The notes: a model not told the origin generated them from the letters alone. A DNA stretch of 64,000 nucleotides from Yinghuangia seranimata (GCF_029953285.1 NZ_JASAOI010000062.1:1-64000); one strand, 5' to 3'. Positions 33,006-41,484 are shown, counted from the stretch's first letter. Program-made: numbers and translations.

Positions 33006-34490
33006 ATGAGCCAGATATCTGTGCACTCGGACTCAGAGCAAGGCCCCAGAGACACCGACCGCGTGACCCCGCCCGCCCCGCCGGGCGGCAAGGCCGGACT
33101 CCTGGACGCGTACTTCAAGATCAGTGCGCGCGGCAGCACCGTCGGCCGTGAAGTACGCGGCGGCCTGACGACCTTCATGGCGATGGCCTACATCCTGCTG
33201 CTCAACCCCATCATGTTGGGCGGCGCGGACTCCAAGGGCCACCACCTGGACCCCACGCAGGTCACCACGATGACGGCGCTCGCGGCGTTCATCACGACCG
33301 TCGCGATGGGCCTGATCGGCAACGCGCCGCTCGCGCTGGCGGCCGGCCTGAGCGTGTCCGGCACGCTCGGCACCGGTGTGATCGCGAAGATGACCTGGCC
33401 GCAAGCCATGGGCATGTGCGTGATCTACGGCGCGATCATCGTGCTCATGGTGGTCTCCGGGCTCCGCGAGACGATCATGAACTCGATCCCGATGGCTGTG
33501 AAGCACGCGATCACCATCGGCATCGGCCTGTTCGTGTGCTTCATCGGCCTCATGGACGCCGGTTTCGTGCACGAGAACCCGGCGCCCGGCGGCGGTCCGG
33601 TCACCCTCGGCCCGGAGGGCGAGCTGGCCGGCTGGCCGGTCATCGTGTTCGCGGTCACCGCGTTGACCATCTTCATGCTGATGGCCCGAAAGGTGCGCGG
33701 CGCGATCCTGATCGGCCTGCTGTTCGGCACGCTGGTCGCGCTGGTCGTCAACGCGGTCGTGGACATCCCCGCCAAGGCGTGGGGCGGTGGCATCCCCGAG
33801 CTGCCGGACAAGATCGTCGAGACCCCCGACTTCGGCCTGTTCGGCGACGTCGACGTGTTCGGCGGGTTCAGCTCGGCGGGCGGCATCAGCGCGTCTGTCC
33901 TGCTGTTCACACTGGTCTTCGCCGGCTTCTTCGACGCGATGGCGACCATCATCGGCATCGGCTCCGAGGCCAACCTGGTCGACGAGAAGGGCCGCATGCC
34001 GGGCCTCAACCGTGCGCTCGCGGTGGACGGCGCGGGCGGCATCGTCGGCGGTGTCGCCGGCGCGTCCGGACAGACGGTCTTCGTCGAGTCGGCGACCGGC
34101 GTCGGCGACGGCGCGCGTACCGGCCTGTCCAGCGTCATCACCGGCGCGGTGTTCGGCCTGATGCTGTTCTTCACGCCGATCGCCGGCATGGTGCCCAGCC
34201 AGGTCGCCGCGGCGGCGCTCGTGGTCATCGGCTCGATGATGATCACGCAGGTGCGGCACATCGACTGGGAGGACATCTCCTCGTCGGTCCCCGCCTTCCT
34301 CACTATCGTGATCATGCCGTTCACCTACTCGATCACCGCAGGTGTCGCGGCGGGTGTGATCAGTTACACACTGATCAAAACGGCACAGGGCAAATGGCGG
34401 GACCCGGGTCTGCTGATGTGGATCCTGAGCGTCGCCTTCGTGGCGTGGTTCGCCCTGCATCCGATCAAGGAAGGACTCGGGGTCAGCTGA
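33006..34490 (+). CDS. NCS2-family purine permease, AzgA-like
   Basis: The 494-residue protein has about twelve to fourteen membrane helices. It also has the AzgA-type (COG2252) signatures, including GFFDAMATIIGIGSEANLVDEKG and the SATGVGDGARTGLSSV segment with the substrate-site Glu. These import hypoxanthine, guanine or adenine by proton symport. Its place between xanthine dehydrogenase subunits and XdhC supports a purine-scavenging role. GGGAG lies 6 bases upstream of ATG 33006. Confidence 0.88.
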   Translation: MSQISVHSDSEQGPRDTDRVTPPAPPGGKAGLLDAYFKISARGSTVGREVRGGLTTFMAMAYILLLNPIMLGGADSKGHHLDPTQVTTMTALAAFITTVAMGLIGNAPLALAAGLSVSGTLGTGVIAKMTWPQAMGMCVIYGAIIVLMVVSGLRETIMNSIPMAVKHAITIGIGLFVCFIGLMDAGFVHENPAPGGGPVTLGPEGELAGWPVIVFAVTALTIFMLMARKVRGAILIGLLFGTLVALVVNAVVDIPAKAWGGGIPELPDKIVETPDFGLFGDVDVFGGFSSAGGISASVLLFTLVFAGFFDAMATIIGIGSEANLVDEKGRMPGLNRALAVDGAGGIVGGVAGASGQTVFVESATGVGDGARTGLSSVITGAVFGLMLFFTPIAGMVPSQVAAAALVVIGSMMITQVRHIDWEDISSSVPAFLTIVIMPFTYSITAGVAAGVISYTLIKTAQGKWRDPGLLMWILSVAFVAWFALHPIKEGLGVS

Positions 34491-34551
34491 CCGAGCGGAG
34501 GCTCGGGTGCTTGATCCACGGGGGATTCCGAGTCACCGTTGGGAGATGACG

Positions 34552-35727
34552 ATGTTCGACATCGTGTCCGAGCTCACCGCTTGGCGGGCCGAAGGCAGGT
34601 CCTTCGCGCTGGCCACGGTCGTCGACGTCTCCGGCAGCGCGCCCCGGCTCCCCGGGGCGGCGCTGGCCGTCAGCGCGGACGGCGAAGCTGTCGGCAGCAT
34701 CTCCGGCGGGTGCGTGGAAGGCGCCGTGTACGAGCTGTGCCGCGAGGCGCTGGAGACCGGTGAACCGGTGCTCCAGCGCTTCGGGTACAGCGACGAGGAC
34801 GCCTTCGCCGTGGGGCTCACCTGCGGCGGCGTCATCGACGTGTTCGTGCAGCCCCGTCCCCCGGTCGGCGACGCGCTCGGCGCGATCGCCGACCGCGAAC
34901 CGGTCGCCGTCGCCCGCGTGGTGGCGGGGCCGGGGCACCGCATGGGCGACACCCTCGTGGTCACGCAGACCCGCGGCACCGGCCCCGGGGATCCGGCCCG
35001 CCCGGTGTTCGCCGGCGGCCTGGGCGGCACGCCCGTGTTCGAGGAGGCGGTGCGGCTGGAGACCGCCGCCATGCTCGACTCCGGACGGGGCGGCATGCTC
35101 ACGTTCGGCCCCGACGGGCGGCGCTGCGCGGCGGGCCCGGACACCGCGACGGTGTTCGTCGAGGCCTACACGCCGCCGCCCCGCATGATCGTCTTCGGCG
35201 CGGTCGACTTCGCCGGCGCGGTCGTCAAGGTCGGCAAGTTCCTCGGCTACAAGGTCGTGGTGTGCGACGCCCGCGAGGTCTTCGCGACCCGCCGCCGCTT
35301 CCCCGACGCCGACGAGGTCGTCGTCGACTGGCCGCACCGCTACCTCGACTCGATCGAGGTCGACGGCCGCACCGTGCTGTGTGTGCTGACGCACGACGCC
35401 AAGTTCGACATCCCGCTGCTCGAGCGGGCCCTGCGGCTCCCGGTCGCGTACGTCGGCGCGATGGGCTCGCGCCGCACCCACGAGTCGCGGCTCCAGAAGC
35501 TGCGCGACGTCGGCATGACCGAGGTCGAACTCTCCCGTCTCCGCTCCCCGATCGGCCTCGACATCGGCGCCCGCACCCCGGAGGAGACCGCGATCGCCGT
35601 CGCCGCCGAAATCGTCGCCCACCGCCGCGGCGGCTCAGGCGTCCCCCTGTCGACCACCGCCGGCCCGATCCACCACGACGGCACAGGCTCGATCCCCCCG
35701 TTCGCCACCGGCCACCACGCGGCCTGA
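34552..35727 (+). CDS. xdhC: XdhC-family molybdenum cofactor insertion protein
   Basis: The 391-residue protein has the XdhC N-terminal motif (DVSGSAPRLPGAALAVS, then SISGGCVEGAVYE) and the C-terminal Rossmann domain (GYKVVVCDAREVFAT and YVGAMGSRRTH). XdhC binds sulfurated molybdenum cofactor and delivers it to the xanthine dehydrogenase large subunit. ATG 34552 has GGGAG 6 bases upstream; ATG 34546 would touch it. Because the large subunit is missing here, its client must be encoded elsewhere if the system works. Confidence 0.9.
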   Translation: MFDIVSELTAWRAEGRSFALATVVDVSGSAPRLPGAALAVSADGEAVGSISGGCVEGAVYELCREALETGEPVLQRFGYSDEDAFAVGLTCGGVIDVFVQPRPPVGDALGAIADREPVAVARVVAGPGHRMGDTLVVTQTRGTGPGDPARPVFAGGLGGTPVFEEAVRLETAAMLDSGRGGMLTFGPDGRRCAAGPDTATVFVEAYTPPPRMIVFGAVDFAGAVVKVGKFLGYKVVVCDAREVFATRRRFPDADEVVVDWPHRYLDSIEVDGRTVLCVLTHDAKFDIPLLERALRLPVAYVGAMGSRRTHESRLQKLRDVGMTEVELSRLRSPIGLDIGARTPEETAIAVAAEIVAHRRGGSGVPLSTTAGPIHHDGTGSIPPFATGHHAA

Positions 35728-35798
35728 CCCGCGTTCCGCTCCGAGCGAGGGTGCCCCGCCGCCACACCGGGGGTGTGACGACGACCGTCGACGGCTAG

Positions 35799-35958
35799 GA
35801 GCAGATGTCGGCCGTGCACGCCGCCATGATCCGTCTGCGCCGCGAATCCCCTGACGTGTGGGACGAGTACGTTCGCGAGGGCGAGGCGTGGCCGGCGTTG
35901 GACGATCTTGTGGGCGCGTGGGACGAGTGCCCGGAGTACAGCCCCCCGTTCGGACACC
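35799..35958 (+). pseudogene. Remnant of a MazE-like antitoxin (C-terminal half)
   Basis: From codon GAG 35799 the frame reads EQM-SAVHAAM and continues with LRRESPDVWDEYVREGEAW and ECPEY. It parallels the C-terminal half of the intact antitoxin at 39178 (EQM-QAVDAAM, then MRREDPDAWAEYVRERDVW and DDYPEY). An in-frame TAG stands immediately before it, and the N-terminal DNA-binding half and toxin gene are absent. The frame runs on into the antisense of the epimerase gene. It is a decayed copy. Confidence 0.6.
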
Positions 35959-36813
35959 TCACAGCGCTCCGGCGTCGCGGGCTGTCCACAGGGTGGGGAA
36001 AAGGGGGCGGTAGCCGAGGTCGTCGCGGAGGCGGCGGTTGGTGACGACGCCGTACCAGGGGTCGGGGTCGACGCGGGCCGCGGCCTCGGCGGGGGGCTCG
36101 ACGCCGTTGGCCTCGTGGAGCTCGTATGCCGTCACGGGCGCGTCGTCGGCGACGTTGTAGGCGCGGCCGGCCACGTCCGGCGCGGTCAGGAGCCGCCACA
36201 GGGCCTGGCAGACGTCGGCGTGGTGCACGAGTTGCAGCCGCTGGTGCGCGGCCCAGTGGCCCGCCCAGCGCATTGAGTCGGCCAGGTGCGAGTCGCCCTC
36301 GCCGTAGACGAACGCCAGGCGCGCAATGCGCACGTCGAAGCCGTGCTCGTGGTGCAGCGCCAGCAGGTCGCGGTCGGCGGCGGCCTTCGACGCGGGGTAG
36401 GCGCCCCACAGCATGCCGCCGGGCGCCGACGGGTCGTCCTCGCTCGCGGGACGTCCGCGGCCCGCACCGTAGGTGAGGTTGGTGCTCACCTGCACGAAAC
36501 GGCGAACCCCCCTCTCCAGCGCGGCAGTTCCCAGCGCGACCGCGGCGGTGTGGTTGACCGCCCACGCCTCCTCGTCGGGCACGCCGCGGAACGCCGCGGC
36601 GATGTTGACGACCGCGTCGACGCCGCCGAGGGCCTTCACCACCGAGCCCCCGTCGCGCAGTTCGCCGACCGCCACCTGCGCGCCCAGCGCCGCGAACCGC
36701 GCGCCGCGCTCCTCGTCCCGCACCAGCACGCGCACGTCGGTGCCGCGCTGCAGCAGCCGGGGCACGAACCGCCGGCCGACCTCACCCGTCGCTCCCGTCA
36801 CCAGAACCGTCAT
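35959..36813 (-). CDS. NAD(P)-dependent epimerase/dehydratase family protein
   Basis: The 284-residue extended-SDR protein has the GATGEVG nucleotide-binding loop at 7-13, an active-site Tyr-x3-Lys (YPASK) and VYGEGD after it. It probably acts on a nucleotide-sugar or a small-molecule carbonyl; the class is broad. ATG 36813 has AGGGAG 6 bases upstream. It is divergent from an XRE regulator with a strong operator between them, a common arrangement in which the regulator controls the oxidoreductase. Confidence 0.82.
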   Translation of the reverse strand: MTVLVTGATGEVGRRFVPRLLQRGTDVRVLVRDEERGARFAALGAQVAVGELRDGGSVVKALGGVDAVVNIAAAFRGVPDEEAWAVNHTAAVALGTAALERGVRRFVQVSTNLTYGAGRGRPASEDDPSAPGGMLWGAYPASKAAADRDLLALHHEHGFDVRIARLAFVYGEGDSHLADSMRWAGHWAAHQRLQLVHHADVCQALWRLLTAPDVAGRAYNVADDAPVTAYELHEANGVEPPAEAAARVDPDPWYGVVTNRRLRDDLGYRPLFPTLWTARDAGAL

Positions 36814-36890
36814 CGCCGTCTCCCTTTTCCCGCAGGTCTCTTCGGTGACTTCAGCTTCGTTCCGCGGTGTCGGGGCCGGGAGAGACGCGT

Positions 36891-36919
36891 GTATCCAGGG
36901 ACTCGGCATCCCTGGATAC
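36891..36919. promoter_or_regulatory. Operator between epimerase and XRE regulator
   Basis: GTATCCAGGGA (36891-36901), 7-base spacer, TCCCTGGATAC (36909-36919): a perfect 11-bp-arm dyad 28 bases from the regulator start and 77 bases from the epimerase start. Confidence 0.8.
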
Positions 36920-36947
36920 CGGCCCGTCGGGCCAGGATGATGAGGGG

Positions 36948-37784
36948 GTGGACAGGGACGAACTCGCCAAATTCCTCCGTCGGTGCCGCACCCGCATAGA
37001 ACCGTCGGACGTCGGCCTGCCGAGCGGCGCGCGCCGCCGCACGCCCGGGTTGCGGCGCGAGGAGGTCGCGCAGTTGACCGGCATGTCGGTCGACTACTAC
37101 ACGCGCCTGGAACAGGCCCGAGGCTCACACCCCTCACGTCAGATGCTCACCGCGCTCGCACGAGCGCTGCGCCTGGACGGCGACGAGCGCGACCACCTCT
37201 TCCACCTCGCGGGCGAGGAGCCGCCGCGCGACGTGCACGGGGCGTCGACGCATGTACGGCCTGGGCTGCTGCTGATCCTCGACCGGCTGCACGACCTGCC
37301 CGCACAGGTGCTCACCGACTGGGGCGAGGTGCTCGCGCAGAACGCGATGGCCGCGGCGCTGGCCGGTGAAGTGGGCGGCGGGCGGAACGTGATCCGGCGG
37401 TTCTTCCTCGACCGGGCGGGCCGCGCGCTGTTCCCGCACGAGGACCACGACCACCTCGCGCGCGCCCACGTCGCGCAGTTGCGTTCCGTCGTCGCGGCCC
37501 GCCCCAAGGACCGCCGACCGGCTGATCTCGTCCATGAACTGCTGGCCAAGAGCCGCGAGTTCGCCGGGCTGTGGGACGAACACGAGGTCGCGGTGCGGCG
37601 GTCCGACACCAAGCATTTCCTGCACCCGGTGGTGGGCCTGCTGGCGTTGGACTGCGAGGTCCTGTTGAGCGCCGAGCAGGGGCAGTTCCTGATCGTCCAC
37701 AGCGCCCGCCCGGGGACCGAGGCCCATGAGCGGCTGCGGTTGCTGAAGGCGGTGGGCGTCCAGGAGTTGGCCGGCGGCCGCTGA
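36948..37784 (+). CDS. XRE-family regulator with MmyB-like ligand domain
   Basis: The 278-residue protein has an N-terminal helix-turn-helix (about 8-75; GLRREEVAQLTGMSVDYYTRLEQAR) and a C-terminal MmyB-like domain thought to bind a fatty-acid-like ligand. Proteins of this kind commonly repress a divergent SDR or epimerase gene. GTG 36948 has GAGGG immediately upstream. The dyad at 36891-36919 is its probable binding site. Confidence 0.85.
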   Translation: MDRDELAKFLRRCRTRIEPSDVGLPSGARRRTPGLRREEVAQLTGMSVDYYTRLEQARGSHPSRQMLTALARALRLDGDERDHLFHLAGEEPPRDVHGASTHVRPGLLLILDRLHDLPAQVLTDWGEVLAQNAMAAALAGEVGGGRNVIRRFFLDRAGRALFPHEDHDHLARAHVAQLRSVVAARPKDRRPADLVHELLAKSREFAGLWDEHEVAVRRSDTKHFLHPVVGLLALDCEVLLSAEQGQFLIVHSARPGTEAHERLRLLKAVGVQELAGGR

Positions 37785-37818
37785 GCCGGGGTGCGGCGGC
37801 CGCCGGGCGCGGGTCCGG

Positions 37819-38229
37819 TCAGGCGTCGAGCGCCTTGCCGACCGTGCTGTGCACGTGTGCGGGGACGTCGCCGTCGTGGCGGTCGCCGGTCGTCGGCGTG
37901 CCGGTGGGCTCGAACATGAGGATCGAGCCGCCCGGCGACGACGGCTTGTGCTCGGTGCCGCGCGGGACGACGAACGTGTCGCCGCGGTGCAGTTCGACGA
38001 CCCGTTCGCCGCCGTCGGCGTCGCGCAGCGCGATGTCGAAGCGTCCGTCGAGGACGAGGAAGAACTCGTCGGTGTCCTCGTGCACGTGCCACACGTGCTC
38101 GCCCAGGGTGTGGGCGACGCGCACGTCGTAGTCGTTGACCCGGGCCACGATGCGCGGGCTGTAGACCTCGTCGAAGGAGGCCAGGGCGGTCGTCAGGTTG
38201 ACCGGCGCGCGGTCGTCGGTGTTCGTCAT
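37819..38229 (-). CDS. Single-domain cupin protein
   Basis: The 136-residue protein has both cupin motifs: HVWHVHEDTDEFFLVLDG (metal-binding His, His, Glu) and PRGTEHKP (fourth ligand His). It is a small beta-barrel protein probably binding a divalent metal. Function is open, from small-molecule sensing to dioxygenase or isomerase activity. It is divergent from the HTH/Clp-N pair and shares the intergenic region with two palindromic operators, so it may be in the same regulon. Confidence 0.8.
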   Translation of the reverse strand: MTNTDDRAPVNLTTALASFDEVYSPRIVARVNDYDVRVAHTLGEHVWHVHEDTDEFFLVLDGRFDIALRDADGGERVVELHRGDTFVVPRGTEHKPSSPGGSILMFEPTGTPTTGDRHDGDVPAHVHSTVGKALDA

Positions 38230-38286
38230 GCCACCAGCCTCGCCGGGTCGCGCGCCGCACGCTTGGACGATCCTGACCTGCCGCGC

Positions 38287-38329
38287 GTCAACTTTGGTTG
38301 ACAGGGTCGCGGCGTCAACGTAAGTTGAC
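38287..38329. promoter_or_regulatory. Tandem GTCAAC-N4-GTTGAC operators
   Basis: Two perfect palindromes, GTCAAC-TTTG-GTTGAC (38287-38302) and GTCAAC-GTAA-GTTGAC (38314-38329), are centred 27 bases apart. The second ends 3 bases before the HTH start codon. They probably mediate autoregulation by the HTH protein. Confidence 0.8.
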
Positions 38330-38332
38330 AGC

Positions 38333-38542
38333 ATGACCAACGCAACCGACCTCGCCACCCAGGCCGGCGACCGCGATCCGCGGGTCGGCCTGCGAGCGGT
38401 CGCCGCATTGCGCCGCCTGCTCGAGCAACTCGAATCCGTCCAGGTCCGCAGCGCGCGGAACCACGGCTGGTCGTGGCAGGAGATCGCCACCGAGCTCGGC
38501 GTCAGCCGACAGGCCGTCCACAAGAAGCACGGGAGGCACTGA
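38333..38542 (+). CDS. Small helix-turn-helix protein of the HTH/Clp-N pair
   Basis: The 69-residue protein is little more than one helix-turn-helix (about 43-66; WSWQEIATELGVSRQAVHKKH) preceded by a helical arm. Its start follows two palindromes and its stop overlaps the downstream Clp-N start by one base (TGATG), with the ribosome-binding site GGGAGG inside it. This makes a tightly coupled two-gene unit. Such pairs, an HTH protein plus a Clp N-domain protein, recur in actinobacteria, but their job is unclear. Confidence 0.8.
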   Translation: MTNATDLATQAGDRDPRVGLRAVAALRRLLEQLESVQVRSARNHGWSWQEIATELGVSRQAVHKKHGRH

Positions 38543-39120
38543 TGTTCGAACGGTTCACCGCGTCCGCACGGGCGGTGGTCCGCGGGAGCGCCGCCGTCGC
38601 GCGGAGCTCCGGCACCGACCGGATCGGCGAGGAGCAACTGCTCCTCTCGCTGCTCGACCAGCCGGAGGGCGGCGCCGCGACGGTACTGGCCGCGCTCGGC
38701 GTCGAGGGCGGGCAACGCGACGCGATCGCGCGCGACCTGGCCGACGCCCGGCGGCGCGGCGGCTTCACCGCGGCCGACACCGAGGCCCTCGCGTCGCTCG
38801 GGATCGATCTGGACGCCGTCATCGAGCGCATCGAACAGGACCACGGCAAGGGCGCGTTCGTCGGCGCCGGAGCCGGAGCCGGAGCCGACGGTGAACGCCG
38901 CGGGCTGTTCGGCCGGGGCACGTCGACCCGCCCGGTCCGCATGACCGGCGGCGCCAAGCACGTGTTGGAGCGCGCGCTGCGCGAGTCGCTCAAGCGCGGC
39001 GACAAGTCGCTGGGGACCGAGCACCTGCTGCTGGCGTTCGTGGCCCTGCCGGGCGTCGTGCGCGACACGCTCGGGCGGTACGGCGTCACCGAGGCCGGCG
39101 TCACCGCGTCCCTGGCGTAG
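38542..39120 (+). CDS. Clp N-terminal-domain protein without ATPase domain
   Basis: The 192-residue protein contains two Clp N (ClpA/ClpC N-terminal) repeat halves. The first (about 1-75) has the FERFTASARAVVRGSAAVA and IGEEQLLLSLLDQPEGGAA type motif. The second (about 128-190) has RALRESLKRGDKSLGTEHLLLAFV. They are joined by a Gly/Ala linker. There is no AAA+ ATPase module, so it cannot unfold proteins on its own. It may be an adaptor for ClpC or a sensor controlling the HTH protein. Confidence 0.8.
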   Translation: MFERFTASARAVVRGSAAVARSSGTDRIGEEQLLLSLLDQPEGGAATVLAALGVEGGQRDAIARDLADARRRGGFTAADTEALASLGIDLDAVIERIEQDHGKGAFVGAGAGAGADGERRGLFGRGTSTRPVRMTGGAKHVLERALRESLKRGDKSLGTEHLLLAFVALPGVVRDTLGRYGVTEAGVTASLA

Positions 39121-39155
39121 CGGACTGCGACCGCCCGAGAACGGATACCCCTGGC

Positions 39156-39179
39156 ATACCTTTGGTATACTCCGAGTAT
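39156..39179. promoter_or_regulatory. Overlapping palindromes at the mazEF start
   Basis: ATACC-TTT-GGTAT (39156-39168) overlaps ATACTC-C-GAGTAT (39167-39179), which itself reaches into the antitoxin start codon. This is typical of antitoxin autorepression. Confidence 0.65.
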
Positions 39180-39453
39180 GACCACGACCATAAAGGTCTC
39201 CTCGGCGACCCGCGACCGACTGCGCCGCTGGGCCGACCGCCACGACGCCAAGACGCTGGACGACGCGCTGCTCGCCTGCCTCGACGCCGCTGAAGCGCAA
39301 GAACAGATGCAGGCGGTCGACGCAGCGATGGCCCGCATGCGCCGCGAGGATCCGGACGCCTGGGCCGAGTACGTTCGCGAGCGCGACGTCTGGGACGCGG
39401 TCGTCGACGGGCCGGCCGGCGCGCGCGACGACTACCCGGAGTACAACGCGTGA
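39178..39453 (+). CDS. MazE-like antitoxin
   Basis: The 91-residue protein starts with a ribbon-helix-helix-like DNA-binding segment (TIKVSSATRDRLRRWA) and has a longer acidic, helical C-terminus (about 40-91) that would wrap the toxin. It overlaps the downstream toxin gene by four bases (GTGA), giving coupled translation. A decayed copy of its C-terminal half lies at 35799. Confidence 0.8.
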   Translation: MTTTIKVSSATRDRLRRWADRHDAKTLDDALLACLDAAEAQEQMQAVDAAMARMRREDPDAWAEYVRERDVWDAVVDGPAGARDDYPEYNA

Positions 39454-39791
39454 AGGACGATCTGTACCCGGGGGACATTGTCCTCGTGAACCTGGAGCCG
39501 TCGGTCTTCGGCGAACAGGGCGGCACGCGGCCCGCGCTCGTGCTGTCCGCGTCGGCGTTCAACCGCTGGCCGGTCGGGCTCGTCGTGATCGTGCCGATCA
39601 CCAGTAGGGCCACGGGGTTTCCGCACCACGTGCGCATCGAGCACGACGGCGGCCTGGACCGCGAAAGCTGGGCGATGCCGGAGTACCTCCGCGCGATCAC
39701 ACAGCGCCGGATCTCGCGACGCATCGCGCAGGCCGAGGAGTCGACGATCGAAGCCGTCCAGGGCTGGGTCGACCGCATCCTCGGCCGGTGA
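39450..39791 (+). CDS. MazF/PemK-family endoribonuclease toxin
   Basis: The 113-residue protein has the PemK/MazF fold: GDIVLVNLEP at the N-terminus, RPALVLSA, VVIVPITS and the C-terminal helix. These toxins cleave mRNA or tRNA at short motifs when the antitoxin is degraded. The start is GTG 39450, which overlaps the antitoxin stop. Confidence 0.88.
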   Translation: MKDDLYPGDIVLVNLEPSVFGEQGGTRPALVLSASAFNRWPVGLVVIVPITSRATGFPHHVRIEHDGGLDRESWAMPEYLRAITQRRISRRIAQAEESTIEAVQGWVDRILGR

Positions 39792-39844
39792 CCGGTGCCC
39801 AGGATCTCGACGTAGGGCCGCGCGGCGTCGCCTGAGGCCGCCTG

Positions 39845-40384
39845 CTAGTCGCCGCTGTGCCGGCGGACGCACAGCTCCGCGGCGCCGAGCAGCGCGGCGG
39901 GCGGGCCGAACACCCACACCGGCCAGAAGTACACCGGCCCGTGGGTGATCAGGACCAGGAACCAGATGGCGACGTTGACGACGGTCACCGCGAACGTCGC
40001 CGTCCACAGCGCGCGCAGGAGCGCGGCCGCGCCGGGCCCGCGGTACGGCTCCTCCGGTGCCGGCTCGACGACCGGGCGGCGCGGCACGGGACGGGGTTCC
40101 GGACGGTACGCGGCGGGCGGCGCGTGCAGCGGCAGCCCGTACCCCGCCTCGGCGCGCGACGCCGCGGCGCGGATCACCTCGACCTCGTGGACGAGGTGCG
40201 CGGGCGGCGGCAAGTCCCGAAGCAGCACGGCCAGTTCCCCGAGGGTGACGGCCGAGTACGCGGTTCCGATCCGGTCGCTGAACTCGTCCAGGGTCAGGCG
40301 GCCGGCGGCGTGGTGGTTGCGCAGCAGCTCCACGGCCGCCTCACGGTCGACGTCCGAGGCGCGCATTGCCGGTTGGCTAAGCAT
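39845..40384 (-). CDS. DUF1707 membrane protein
   Basis: The 179-residue protein begins with a DUF1707 (SHOCT-like) helical domain (RASDVDREAAVELLRNHHAAGRLTLDEF split over residues 8-36), followed by a Pro-rich linker (about 85-115). Two membrane helices come next (about 122-142 and 148-168), then a short tail. DUF1707 proteins are common in actinobacteria and have no established function. ATG 40384 fits the usual position of a few residues before the RASD motif. Confidence 0.72.
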   Translation of the reverse strand: MLSQPAMRASDVDREAAVELLRNHHAAGRLTLDEFSDRIGTAYSAVTLGELAVLLRDLPPPAHLVHEVEVIRAAASRAEAGYGLPLHAPPAAYRPEPRPVPRRPVVEPAPEEPYRGPGAAALLRALWTATFAVTVVNVAIWFLVLITHGPVYFWPVWVFGPPAALLGAAELCVRRHSGD

Positions 40385-40454
40385 GCTCCGAGGCTAGGCA
40401 GCCTCCGGAAGGCGCGGGATGGGGCTAGCCCCACTCTTTCCGGTGGGCGCCCGG

Positions 40455-41258
40455 CTACTCCTCGACGCCCCACGTGAAGTGCGGCGCGCGGCGCTCGGTG
40501 AACGCCGCCAGCCCCTCGCGCACGTCGGACGACTCGCGCGAGCGCCGCTCCCAGGCGCGCACCCGCTCCGGGTCGACGGTGTCCGAACCGAGCAGGTCCT
40601 TCGCGGCGCGCACGGTCAGCTGCGAGCGCGAGGCGATGGTGCGGGCGAACGCGTACACCTTCTCCTCGGCCTCCTGCGGCATGTACACGTCCTCGACGAG
40701 GCCGACCCGCAGCGCCTTCTGACTGTCGATCAGCTCCGCGGAGAACAACAGGTACTTGGCCGTCGGGACGCCGACGACGCGGGCCAGCCGGTGCGCGGAG
40801 CCCGCGTCGTACACGATGCCGAGCTTGGCGGGCGTCACGCCGAAGCGCGCGTTGGCGTCGGCGAACCGCAGGTCGCAGGCGACCGCGAGCTGGCATCCGC
40901 CGCCGACGCAGGGGCCCTGCACGAGCGCGATCGTCGGCTTCGGGAAGGCGGCGAGCGCGCGCTCGGCGGCCGCGTTCAGCGCGTGGTACGCGTCCGCGGA
41001 CTCGGCGGTGGCGTAGTGCCCCCGCAGCTCGCGGATGTCGGCGCCGGCCGAGAACACGCCGTCGGTACCGGTGAGGACGAGCACGCGCACCTCGGGGTCG
41101 TGCGCCAGGCCGTCCAGGATGGCCGGGATCGCCGCCCACATCGCCGCGGTCAGCGCGCCCTTGGCCTCGGGGCGGTCGATGCGTAGCGTCGCCACACCGT
41201 CGTCCGCGACGCCGAGCACCAGCCCGGCCGTTCCGGTGTCCACCTGCCGCGCGCCCAT
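40455..41258 (-). CDS. Enoyl-CoA hydratase/isomerase family protein
   Basis: The 267-residue crotonase-fold protein has both oxyanion-hole segments: FSAGADIRELRG and GPCVGGGCQLAVACDLRFA. In the second, the residue corresponding to the catalytic Glu of hydratases is not clearly present, so isomerase or other crotonase activity is possible. ATG 41258 is chosen; the ribosome-binding site is weak. It is transcribed away from the RNA ligase gene. Confidence 0.8.
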   Translation of the reverse strand: MGARQVDTGTAGLVLGVADDGVATLRIDRPEAKGALTAAMWAAIPAILDGLAHDPEVRVLVLTGTDGVFSAGADIRELRGHYATAESADAYHALNAAAERALAAFPKPTIALVQGPCVGGGCQLAVACDLRFADANARFGVTPAKLGIVYDAGSAHRLARVVGVPTAKYLLFSAELIDSQKALRVGLVEDVYMPQEAEEKVYAFARTIASRSQLTVRAAKDLLGSDTVDPERVRAWERRSRESSDVREGLAAFTERRAPHFTWGVEE

Positions 41259-41484
41259 GCAGACCACCACGCCTTTCGTCCGTGCTTCGGCCCGCCGGTC
41301 CGCGGTGCCGTGCCGCGACCACGGTACGACCCCAGGGACCGCCCCGACCGACCGGCCGCCACGTGACGGTGCGGCCGCGCCGCCTGACCCGCGCCCGGAG
41401 GCCCGACGCGCCGGAAATCCCCGCGCGCGGCCACCGTCCAACCGTCCATACTCGGACCCCGTCTCACGACCGAACGGGGACCAG

